Of a stretch of 64,000 nucleotides of DNA, positions 16,801-23,649 are shown in pieces. Location: assembly GCA_018824085.1 (NCBI GenBank), contig JAHJHI010000049.1, forward strand, positions 1-64,000, written 5' to 3'. Within the stretch, counting starts at the first letter, position 1. The number at the start of each line of letters is the position of its first letter. Under the pieces are notes generated by a model. The model did no database searches and was not told where the DNA came from. It saw nothing but the letters and a program-made list of their open reading frames with translations. A program made the position numbers and the translations under genes. The stretch is from Gammaproteobacteria bacterium (GTDB lineage: Bacteria > Pseudomonadota > Gammaproteobacteria > Burkholderiales > Rhodocyclaceae).

Positions 16801-17373
16801 TCAGCGCAGCAGGATGGATCTGACCCGATACACGGGCAGCGCCGTCGCACTCGAGGCCGGTGCCGAACCGCCCGCCATGCGGCGCACCCAGCGGGCCAGC
16901 GCCGGATAGCCGGAGAGGTCGATGCTGGACCACGCATGCAGCCGTACGACGGCCCAGTGCGCGATGTCGGCGATGCTGTAGTCGCCGGCGAGATAGTCAA
17001 CCTGCCGCAGGCGACCGTCCAGCAGGCCGAACAGGCGGCGCACGGCGTCGCGACGCCGCGTCGTGTCGCCGGTGTCCGGCAGCACTTTGTCCGCCGCCAG
17101 CCACTGCAGCACGCAGTCGCGTGCACGCGGTTCGGCCGGCAGGAGCCGGCCGGACTTTCGTGCAAGGTGGATCAGGATGGCGTGCGCGCCATGCACAACA
17201 TGCAGCACGCCACCGGAGGCGTCGCGCTCGACGAGCACCGGTTCATCGTCGATCGGGCCGACGGACGGCGTGCTGGCCAGCGGCGCGACGTGCGGCAGAT
17301 GCAGGACATCAAGCGCGATGCTCACCATCCAGCGCCGCGGCGTGGCCGCGGTCATGGCATGCAGTTCGATCAT
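16801..17373 (-). CDS. Glutathione S-transferase-like protein, divergent N-terminal domain
   Basis: A 190-aa protein. The C-terminal half matches the all-helical GST domain: YLAGDYSIADIAHWAVVRLHAW contains the conserved D of the N-capping box, followed by YPALARWVRRM. The N-terminal half starts MIELHAMTAATPRRWMVSIAL, which recalls the YghU/Nu-class GST start but is short and poorly conserved. It is the last gene of the ctfAB operon, 27 nt from another GST gene. Substrate unknown; catalysis is uncertain because the glutathione-binding region is divergent. Confidence 0.7.
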   Translation of the reverse strand: MIELHAMTAATPRRWMVSIALDVLHLPHVAPLASTPSVGPIDDEPVLVERDASGGVLHVVHGAHAILIHLARKSGRLLPAEPRARDCVLQWLAADKVLPDTGDTTRRRDAVRRLFGLLDGRLRQVDYLAGDYSIADIAHWAVVRLHAWSSIDLSGYPALARWVRRMAGGSAPASSATALPVYRVRSILLR

Positions 17374-17400
17374 TCGCGCCCGCCGCCCGCATCCGCCACG

Positions 17401-18030
17401 TCAGGCGCGCGCGCTCGGCCGCGCCGCAACCTCGCGCTGCCAGCGCAGCAGCCGGGTGCAATCCGCCGGAATGTGGATGTCGGACCAGCCGGCGAACTCG
17501 ATGCTGCAGAAGGTCGTGCAATCCGCCACGGTGAAGTGGTCACCGGCGATGAAGCGATGCTTGTCCAGCTGCCGGTCGAACTTGCGGAAGAACAGGTCGA
17601 GACGCGTGCGGCCTCGTTCGACCAGCGCCGGAATCTGCGGCACCGGCGTCGCATAGCCGGGCAGCCCGCGTCCGGCGAAGGCGTCCGCGGTATTGCGGAA
17701 CACCTCGCCGGCCGCCATCATGCCTTCGTCAAAAGCGCGCCGTTCCCACATGTCGACCTGCGCGCGCTCGTAGGCGTTGCGCCCGAGCAGCGGCGGCGCC
17801 GGATGCAGTTCTTCCAGATAGCGGCAGATCGCCATCGATTCGCCGATCTGGCGTCCGTCGGTCAGTTCCAGCATCGGCACCATGGCCTGCGGAAACTTCT
17901 CCACGTAATCGGGTCGCAGGCGCAGGCCTTCGCCCGACACCTCGATGATGGTCAGGTCCAGTTCCTTCTCCGCGAGGAACATCCGCACCCTTTTCGGGTT
18001 CGGGGCTGCGTGCCAGTCATACAGTTTCAT
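17401..18030 (-). CDS. Glutathione S-transferase family protein
   Basis: A 209-aa protein with both GST domains. The thioredoxin-like N-terminal domain has KLYDWHAAPNPKRVRMFLAEK, the cis-proline segment AMVPMLEL and the glutathione-contact motif QIGESMAICRYLE. The helical C-terminal domain has FIAGDHFTVADCTTF. The ATG at 18030 has GGGAGA 8 nt upstream. An upstream ATG at 18054 overlaps the previous stop codon (TGATG) and would add eight residues. It could conjugate or reduce reactive carbonyls, but no substrate can be read from the sequence. Confidence 0.85.
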   Translation of the reverse strand: MKLYDWHAAPNPKRVRMFLAEKELDLTIIEVSGEGLRLRPDYVEKFPQAMVPMLELTDGRQIGESMAICRYLEELHPAPPLLGRNAYERAQVDMWERRAFDEGMMAAGEVFRNTADAFAGRGLPGYATPVPQIPALVERGRTRLDLFFRKFDRQLDKHRFIAGDHFTVADCTTFCSIEFAGWSDIHIPADCTRLLRWQREVAARPSARA

Positions 18031-18053
18031 CTGCGTGGTCTCCCATGGCGCCA

Positions 18054-18626
18054 TCAAAGCATGTCCGAATGTTCGGCGAGGTATTTCGCCGTATTCCGGT
18101 CCGGCAGAGGCCTTGCGGCCCTGCCCCGGTACGCGCCGAACGGCTGTGCTTCGCCGAGCGGCGGCGTCTGCTGCAGCGCGTCGATCGCGCACAGCGTCGC
18201 GTCGATGTCGCGCTCCGGCGCAAGCGTGCTGGCGATGCGGTAGCGGACAACGCCGTCCCGATCGATCAGCACGATGCTGCGCGAGGCCGGATCAGCGCCG
18301 TAGGCGCCGCCGATCGCACCCCGCGCGTCCGCCACCAGCGGATAGCCCGGTACGCCGGCTCCGGCGCGCGCCCTCCATTGCGCAATCGTCGTGACCGGCG
18401 CCGGCACGCATGCGACAACACCGGCCCTGCGGCGGACGAAATCCGGCAGGCGCCGGCCGAAGGCGACGAGTCCGGAACGTGCCGGCAGCGTGTCGCCGGG
18501 CACGTCGAACACGAGCACCGTGCAACCGCCGCGCATCGACGACAGCGTGAACGGACGGCTGCTGCCGTCGTCCCACAGCGCCTCATCGGTGAAGTCCGGC
18601 GCGACGCGTCCGACCAGCGAGGTCAT
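18054..18626 (-). CDS. Peroxiredoxin-fold (AhpC/TSA) protein lacking the peroxidatic cysteine
   Basis: A 190-aa protein with the AhpC/TSA layout: VGRVAPDFTDEALWDDG at the start, the central strand TVLVFDVPGDTLP, then ARSGLVAFGRRLPDF, YPLVADARGAIGGAYG and SIVLIDRDGVVRYR. In active peroxiredoxins the segment after the first strand is PxxxTxxC. Here the aligned position in TLPARSGLVAF is alanine, and no C-terminal resolving cysteine pair is visible. It is therefore probably not a peroxidase and may be regulatory, structural or chaperone-like. Start overlaps the MerR-like gene stop (ATGA), and its own stop overlaps a possible GST start, so it is translated within the ctfAB operon. Confidence 0.75.
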   Translation of the reverse strand: MTSLVGRVAPDFTDEALWDDGSSRPFTLSSMRGGCTVLVFDVPGDTLPARSGLVAFGRRLPDFVRRRAGVVACVPAPVTTIAQWRARAGAGVPGYPLVADARGAIGGAYGADPASRSIVLIDRDGVVRYRIASTLAPERDIDATLCAIDALQQTPPLGEAQPFGAYRGRAARPLPDRNTAKYLAEHSDML

Positions 18627-19063
18627 GACGCCGCCTTCTCGGCGACCAGCGAGAGCCGGTACTGCCGCGCGCGGAACGGCCGGCGCGAGCCGCGCCCCGC
18701 CTCGCCGTCAGCGCCGGTCGGCTGGCGCCAGGCCATCAGGCGCTGATAGCCGGCCAGCAGCTTCATGAAGTCCGGCAGCGCACGCTGCGACGGCGACGCC
18801 TCGCGGTACAGGCCCATCAGCTCGCGCAGTTCGCGCACGGTGAATCCCAGCTGAACCGCCGCTGCCGCGATGATGAGCAGGTCATCATCCGCACAGCGGT
18901 AGCGCTGCGCACCGGCCGCGACGATGATGCCCATATCCTCGAATATGCAGATCCTGGATGCCGGAATGCCGTAGCCCTGCAGCAGGCGGTTGAGCGTCAC
19001 CGTGCGGCTGCGCCGGCCCGTTTGTGTGGCGGGGCTTTCCGCCAGCGCCGACGGCTTCAGCAC
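18623..19063 (-). CDS. MerR-like transcriptional regulator
   Basis: About 146 aa. The N-terminal part carries a recognisable MerR winged-helix pattern: [21 protein letters not shown], then [16 protein letters not shown] and [14 protein letters not shown]. No metal-binding cysteines follow, and the C-terminal effector part is short. The proposed GTG start at 19063 overlaps the ctfB stop by 7 nt; a second GTG at 19000 is possible. Its place inside the operon suggests autoregulation or control of the redox genes downstream. DNA target and inducer are unknown. Confidence 0.65.
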   Translation of the reverse strand: MLKPSALAESPATQTGRRSRTVTLNRLLQGYGIPASRICIFEDMGIIVAAGAQRYRCADDDLLIIAAAAVQLGFTVRELRELMGLYREASPSQRALPDFMKLLAGYQRLMAWRQPTGADGEAGRGSRRPFRARQYRLSLVAEKAAS

Positions 19064-19704
19064 AGCACCACCGGTGCCGAATGAATGGCGGTCCCCGTCT
19101 TTTCGAGCACTTCGGGAATGGTGACGCCGGGCGCCAGTTCGCGCAGTTCCAGGCCATCCGCGGTCACCGCCAGCACGCACAGGTCGGTGATGATCATGTC
19201 GACCACGCCGACGCCGGTCAGCGGCAGATCGCACGCCTTCAGTATCTTGTGTTCGCCGCTGCGGCTGCAGTGTTCCATCATCACGATGACGCGCCGCACG
19301 CCGGCCACCAGATCCATCGCGCCGCCCATGCCCTTGACCAGCTTGCCCGGAATCATCCAGTTCGCCAGATCACCGCTCGCGCTCACCTGCATGGCACCGA
19401 GGATGGCGAGGTTGATATGCCCGCCGCGTATCATCGCGAACGAGTCCGCGCTGTTGAAGAAGCTGCTGCCCGGCAGCGTGCTCACCGTCTGCTTGCCGGC
19501 ATTGATGAGGTCGGCGTCGACGTCCTCCGGGTACGGAAACGGACCGATGCCGAGCAGGCCGTTCTCCGACTGCAGCCACACATCCATGCCTTCCGGAATG
19601 TGGTTGGCCACCAGCGTGGGCATGCCGATGCCCAGATTCACGTAGTAGCCGTCGCGCAGCTCCATTGCGGCGCGCCGCGCCATTTCGTCTCGTGTCCAGG
19701 CCAT
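19057..19704 (-). CDS. 3-oxoacid CoA-transferase subunit B
   Basis: A 215-aa protein of the family I CoA-transferase beta class. It contains the active-site glutamate motif [10 protein letters not shown] and the N-terminal segment [20 protein letters not shown]. The downstream [25 protein letters not shown] region is also characteristic. With subunit A it would transfer CoA from succinyl-CoA to acetoacetate (the SCOT/ScoAB reaction), giving acetoacetyl-CoA for the thiolase. The ATG at 19704 begins 1 nt after the subunit A stop. Other 3-oxoacids such as 3-oxoadipate are possible substrates; the acetone context favours acetoacetate. Confidence 0.9.
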   Translation of the reverse strand: MAWTRDEMARRAAMELRDGYYVNLGIGMPTLVANHIPEGMDVWLQSENGLLGIGPFPYPEDVDADLINAGKQTVSTLPGSSFFNSADSFAMIRGGHINLAILGAMQVSASGDLANWMIPGKLVKGMGGAMDLVAGVRRVIVMMEHCSRSGEHKILKACDLPLTGVGVVDMIITDLCVLAVTADGLELRELAPGVTIPEVLEKTGTAIHSAPVVLC

Positions 19705-19705
19705 G

Positions 19706-20404
19706 TCAGTGCTGCCTCGTCGTGAGTTTTTCGATCTGCTTCGTCGGCGCGCCATTGACGATGACGCGCTGCACGAAGATGCCCGGCGTGTGGATCTGGT
19801 CCGGATCGAGTTCGCCGATCGGCACGATCTCCTCGACCTCGGCGATCGTCGTGCGTCCCGCCGTCGCCACCATCGGATTGAAGTTGCGCGCGGTCTTGCG
19901 GTACACCAGATTGCCGGCGCCATCCGCCTTCCAGGCCTTCACCAGCGACACGTCGGCGATCAGCGCGTGCTCGAGCAGATAGCGGTGACCGCCAAAGTCG
20001 CGCGTCTCCTTGCCGTCTGCGACCGGCGTGCCGACACCGGTGCGCGTGTAGAAGGCCGGAATGCCCGCGCCACCGGCGCGCAGCTTTTCGGCCAGGCTGC
20101 CCTGCGGCGTCAGTTCCACCTCGAGTTCGCCCGACAGCAGCTGGCGTTCGAACTCGGCGTTCTCGCCGACGTATGACGCGATCATCCGGCGCACCTGGCG
20201 GTTGTCGAGCAGCTTGCCGAGCCCGACGCCGTCGATGCCAGCGTTGTTGCTGATGACAGTCAGGTTCGATGCACCGCTGTCCGCCACCGCATCGATCAGC
20301 AGTTCCGGAATGCCGCACAGGCCGAAGCCCCCCACCGCCAGTGTCTGGCCATCCGCCAGCAAGCCCTTGAGCGCCGACGCCGCGTCCGCGTAAAGCTTTT
20401 TCAT
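19706..20404 (-). CDS. 3-oxoacid CoA-transferase subunit A
   Basis: A 232-aa alpha subunit of a family I CoA-transferase. It has the signature [17 protein letters not shown] near the N-terminus and the conserved SNNAG segment ([12 protein letters not shown]). The frame is open to 20524, but the ATG at 20404 ([10 protein letters not shown]) has AAGGAGGAGG a few nt upstream and matches the family start. It is the first gene of a six-gene operon (ctfA, ctfB, merR-like, peroxiredoxin-like, GST, GST-like). A sigma-54-type promoter lies about 80-95 bp upstream. Confidence 0.9.
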   Translation of the reverse strand: MKKLYADAASALKGLLADGQTLAVGGFGLCGIPELLIDAVADSGASNLTVISNNAGIDGVGLGKLLDNRQVRRMIASYVGENAEFERQLLSGELEVELTPQGSLAEKLRAGGAGIPAFYTRTGVGTPVADGKETRDFGGHRYLLEHALIADVSLVKAWKADGAGNLVYRKTARNFNPMVATAGRTTIAEVEEIVPIGELDPDQIHTPGIFVQRVIVNGAPTKQIEKLTTRQH

Positions 20405-20483
20405 CTGCCTCCTCCTTGTTGCTTCATGTGCGGTGATCGTGGCGCCCGCGTCGTGTGGCGCCACCGGTCTGCAACAAGGCTTT

Positions 20484-20499
20484 AGCAAAGCCTGTACCC
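20484..20499 (-). promoter_or_regulatory. Sigma-54-type promoter of the ctfAB operon
   Basis: The minus strand reads GGGTACAGGCTTTGCT. The invariant GG and GC are 10 nt apart and the -12 box TTGCT is intact; the -24 box deviates from TGGCAC at two positions. It gives a leader of about 70 nt to the ctfA ATG. Confidence 0.6.
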
Positions 20500-20592
20500 G
20501 CCAGGCCACGCGGCATCGCAACAATCACAACATTCTGTTTTATCGGGAGTTCAGTGCGTTCCGTGACATGGAATGCTGCGGAGCGCAATCGC

Positions 20593-20716
20593 GCGTCCGC
20601 TCGGCCGGACGCATCACAGTCCGGAAATCGTCCGCCGCAATCAGACGTTTTGCGGGTGGCGTCCGGCCTCGGCACCGTCGTCCGTCAATCGTCCGGGACG
20701 GTCGGACGCAGTCCGG
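20593..20716. promoter_or_regulatory. GTCCG repeat cluster between the divergent ctfA and cupin promoters
   Basis: At least nine GTCCG/CGGAC pentamers lie in this stretch. They include the perfect inverted repeat GCGTCCG-N6-CGGACGC (20593-20612), GTCCGGAAATC (20619-20629) and GTCCGTCAATC (20680-20690). These match the motifs upstream of acxA and the thiolase. The cluster is 94-135 bp from the ctfA -24 box and about 90 bp from the cupin -24 box. No gene is supported in 20405-20861. Confidence 0.6.
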
Positions 20717-20777
20717 TTTTGATCCGGCGCGCAGGCACCCGCGCACGCCCGCGCGCCGCATGCGGGGTGGTGCCGGG

Positions 20778-20793
20778 TGGCACGCAATCTGCT
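20778..20793 (+). promoter_or_regulatory. Sigma-54-type promoter of the cupin gene
   Basis: TGGCACGCAATCTGCT has a perfect -24 box (TGGCAC). The -12 box is CTGCT instead of TTGCA/T, with correct GG-N10-GC spacing. The leader to the ATG at 20862 would be about 57 nt. Confidence 0.6.
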
Positions 20794-20861
20794 GCCTGGG
20801 GGAGGGATCGCAGCGATCCGCCCGCGCACACCGGCGCGGGCACGCACTACGGAGGAGTCAC

Positions 20862-21200
20862 ATGTACGCCAAGCAATTCCACGCCAACGCACTCGACTGG
20901 CAACCCAGTGGCATCGACGGCGTGAACTTCAAGGTGCTCGACGGCGATCCCGCGAGCGGCCCGTCCGTGGTGGTCTATCGTCTCGACCCCGGCTCGGTCA
21001 TTCCGGCGCACCGCCACACCGAATCCGACGAAGTGGCCTATGTGCTCGACGGCGACTTCATCGAAGGCGACACCACCCATGAGGCCGGCTCGGTGTTCGC
21101 CGCGCCGGCCGGCGTCGAGCATGGCGCGCACCGGACCGAAAGCGGCTGCACGGTGCTGTTCGTGCTGTCGCGGCAACTGGATTTCGTCGCCAGCGCCTGA
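20862..21200 (+). CDS. Small single-domain cupin protein
   Basis: A 112-aa cupin. Motif 1 is PAHRHTESDEVAYVLDGDF, with two histidines and a glutamate positioned to bind a metal. Motif 2 is GSVFAAPAGVEHGAHRTESG, with the third histidine. The ATG at 20862 has a perfect GGAGGAG ribosome-binding site. Longer in-frame starts would run through the promoter and are rejected. It resembles ChrR-type or acetylacetone-dioxygenase-like small cupins; no substrate is evident. The divergent sigma-54-type promoter and shared upstream repeats suggest it is induced with the acetone genes. Confidence 0.85.
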   Translation: MYAKQFHANALDWQPSGIDGVNFKVLDGDPASGPSVVVYRLDPGSVIPAHRHTESDEVAYVLDGDFIEGDTTHEAGSVFAAPAGVEHGAHRTESGCTVLFVLSRQLDFVASA

Positions 21201-21228
21201 GCCGGGCGCCGCGCCCGCACCTCGTGGT

Positions 21229-21921
21229 TCAGGCCAGACCGGCCACGATGTTCACGGTGAGCGCAATGATGACGACGTTGAAGAAGAACGCCAGAACGCC
21301 GTGCATCAGCGCGAAGCGCCGCAGTGCGCGGCCGGTGATCTGGATGTCGGACACCTGGAAGGTCATGCCGATGACGAAGGCGAAGTACATGAAGTCCCAG
21401 TAGTCGGGTTCATCGGCGCCGGGAAACGCCAGCCCGGGTGGCGAGGTGCGCCGCGGATCGTGGTACTGGTGCGCGTAGTGCAGCGCGAACAGCGTGTTCA
21501 CGAACACCCAGGTGAGCACGATGGTGCTGCAGGAGAGCAATACCTTCAGCGGCGCGTCCGCGCTTTTCGAGCCGAGCTCCAGACCGAGCGCGACCAGTGT
21601 CGCCAGCGTGACGACGAGGCCGGTGCCGAGCACGACCCATCGCCCCTCCTGCGCCTGTTCCGCGCGCGCCCGCATGGAACGCAGCGTCGAGCGCGCCATC
21701 ATCCGGACGATCAGCAGCAGGAAGAACAGCGATGCTGCATTGAACGCGAGCAGCAGGCCGCGCGCCGGCGCGTGCAGGTCCGTGAATGCAAGGAGCATGA
21801 GCACGAAAACGCCGGCGGCGGATGACAGTCCGGGGTGGTTCAGCACGTGGCGGGCGCGGTGGCGCAGGCGCTCGCGCCAGGTGCGCCGGGAGGCGGTCGG
21901 GAGGTTCATGCCCGCCATCAT
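21229..21921 (-). CDS. DUF1345 integral membrane protein
   Basis: A 230-aa membrane protein of the DUF1345 family. About five to six hydrophobic segments are visible (for example AAGVFVLMLLAF, GLLLAFNAASLFFLLLIV, VVLGTGLVVTLATLVALGL, IVLTWVFVNTLFALHYAH and FNVVIIALTVNIVAGLA). The family hallmark PDYWDFMYFAFVIGMTFQVSD is present. Function is unknown in the literature I know. Several in-frame ATGs lie at the start (21921, 21918, 21909) and none has a strong ribosome-binding site. It follows tpsB after a 39-nt gap that contains a palindrome, and is convergent with the cupin gene. Confidence 0.85.
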   Translation of the reverse strand: MMAGMNLPTASRRTWRERLRHRARHVLNHPGLSSAAGVFVLMLLAFTDLHAPARGLLLAFNAASLFFLLLIVRMMARSTLRSMRARAEQAQEGRWVVLGTGLVVTLATLVALGLELGSKSADAPLKVLLSCSTIVLTWVFVNTLFALHYAHQYHDPRRTSPPGLAFPGADEPDYWDFMYFAFVIGMTFQVSDIQITGRALRRFALMHGVLAFFFNVVIIALTVNIVAGLA

Positions 21922-21934
21922 TCCACGACTTCAC

Positions 21935-21956
21935 GACGGCCGGCATGCCGGCCGTC
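21935..21956. other. 22-bp perfect palindrome after tpsB
   Basis: An 11-bp arm GACGGCCGGCA is followed immediately by its exact reverse complement. It lies 5 nt past the tpsB stop, in the short gap before the DUF1345 gene. It has no U-tract. It may act as a transcript-end hairpin or a protein-binding site. Confidence 0.5.
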
Positions 21957-21960
21957 CCGG

Positions 21961-23649
21961 TCAGAACACCTGGGCGACGATCTGCACGTTCACGTAGTAG
22001 CCGCGCGGCTCCTGTATGCGACTGCGGATGGGCAGGCCGAAGGTGATGCGCGCCGACACGTTGTCGTTGATGTTGGCGTTCAGCCCCCAGCCATAGCCGG
22101 CCAGCGTGTCGGTGCCACGGGAGGAACCGATGGGCCTGAACGGCTGCGTCGCGCCGTAGTCGAGGAACAGGAATCCGCTGGTGCGTATCGGGGCGACCGG
22201 TGCCTGGGGCAGCGGGTGATGCAGTTCGACCGATGCGGTGAAGCCCTTGTCGCCGCTGAACAGGCCGGTCTGGTAACCGCGCACGCTGCCGTCGCCGCCG
22301 ATGAGGAACTGTTCGCTCGACGTGAGGTTCTCGTCCGGCGAGTACTGGAAGGCAACGGTGTTGTGCAGCGACCAGCCTTCGGCGAAGTCCTGCACCCGCC
22401 GCACGTTGCCGCGCCATACGCGGAACGACGTGGCGACGATGTCGTCGAGCGGCTCGGCCTTGCCGTCCGCGTAGGTGATGGTGCCGGTCCAGATGCGGTC
22501 CTTCTCCCACCACTGGGCGTCCAGGCCGATCGACACGTCATCGATGTCGGTCGACTGGAACAGCCGGCTCTCGATCCAGCTTTCGGTCTTGCGCGTCTTC
22601 GCGCCTGCCAGCACGTCGAGCTGGTACTGCCGCCCGATCAGCACCGGATGGCGCAGCAGCGCGGTCCACGCCGTCGACTCGCCGCGTATGTCGAGCCGCG
22701 CGAACGAGCCGCGGACGATGTGCGTCTCGTCGTTGAACCAGGACAGCGTCAGGCGCGTGCCGTAGAGGCCGAGCGGAACGCTGTACGAAAGCGCCCGCCC
22801 CTTGTGGCCTTCGGCCCCGACCAGCGTCACGCCGAGCGCGTCGCGAAAGCCGAACAGGCTGCGGTTCTGGTAGAAGGCGCCGGCGCGATAGACGCCGGTG
22901 GACGGACTGCCGCTGGTATCGGCGAACAAACGCAGCTCGTGGCGCGGCGGCTCGGTCACCGTCAGCGCGATGTCGGTTTCGGCAAACTTCGCACCCGGCA
23001 TCAGCTCGGCCCGCAGCTGTACGTCCTGGCTGCGGTTGAAACGCATCATGCTGCGCTCCAGCGCATCGACATCGGCCAGCTCACCCGGCTGCTGGCCGAG
23101 CCGCGCGAGGATGAAGTCGCTGGAGGTGCTGTCGTTGCCCGTCATCGCGACCTGACCGATCCGCCCCTCCACCAGCTTGATCCTGAGCACGCCGTCAGCC
23201 ACTTCCTGCGCCGGCAGCACGGCCTGTGCGGTCGGCACGCCGCGTTCGCGATACACGGCGTTGATCCGGTCCACCAGCGCCTGCACTTCGCCCAGCGTGA
23301 CCTCGCGGCCTTCGAGCGGTGCGGCCATGCCGCGCAGCATGTCGACCGGCAGCAGTTCCGACTTCGTGAAGTCGATGCGTTTGAGCAGAAAGCTCGCGCC
23401 CGCCGCGGCCGGAGCAGCCGGCGCCGGCGTCAGCGCGTCGCTGTCCACGGCCGGCGCCCCCTCAGGGCGCCGCTGGCGCTCCTCGAGCAGACGGCGCTCC
23501 AGATCGCGCGAGCGCTCCTGGATGACGCCCGGATCGGCCGACGACGGCAGCTGCGGCTTTTCCTGCGCCTGCACGGCGCCGGCCAGCATCAATGAGCACA
23601 GCGCGAGCGCCGATCGTGTACCGCGGTACTGTCGCTGCGTGCGCTTCAC
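21961..23649 (-). CDS. Two-partner secretion outer-membrane transporter (TpsB, FhaC/ShlB family)
   Basis: A 562-aa protein of the ShlB/FhaC/HecB family. It has a signal peptide ending AVQAQ, a proline-rich linker, two POTRA-like regions (about residues 95-245; FLLKRIDFTKSELLP, GVLRIKLVEGRIGQV) and a C-terminal 16-strand barrel domain. The barrel motif IGGDGSVRGY, with the conserved VRGY arginine, is present. The protein ends in phenylalanine (VQIVAQVF) as expected for outer-membrane insertion. The start overlaps the adhesin stop by 4 nt (ATGA), so adhesin and transporter are translationally coupled. It would recognise the adhesin N-terminal TPS domain and export it. Confidence 0.93.
   Translation of the reverse strand: MKRTQRQYRGTRSALALCSLMLAGAVQAQEKPQLPSSADPGVIQERSRDLERRLLEERQRRPEGAPAVDSDALTPAPAAPAAAGASFLLKRIDFTKSELLPVDMLRGMAAPLEGREVTLGEVQALVDRINAVYRERGVPTAQAVLPAQEVADGVLRIKLVEGRIGQVAMTGNDSTSSDFILARLGQQPGELADVDALERSMMRFNRSQDVQLRAELMPGAKFAETDIALTVTEPPRHELRLFADTSGSPSTGVYRAGAFYQNRSLFGFRDALGVTLVGAEGHKGRALSYSVPLGLYGTRLTLSWFNDETHIVRGSFARLDIRGESTAWTALLRHPVLIGRQYQLDVLAGAKTRKTESWIESRLFQSTDIDDVSIGLDAQWWEKDRIWTGTITYADGKAEPLDDIVATSFRVWRGNVRRVQDFAEGWSLHNTVAFQYSPDENLTSSEQFLIGGDGSVRGYQTGLFSGDKGFTASVELHHPLPQAPVAPIRTSGFLFLDYGATQPFRPIGSSRGTDTLAGYGWGLNANINDNVSARITFGLPIRSRIQEPRGYYVNVQIVAQVF

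Noticed and set aside
16388..16909. A 173-codon plus-strand ORF upstream of acxA
   Set aside because: It overlaps the sigma-54 promoter region and the GST-like gene and has no recognisable protein features.
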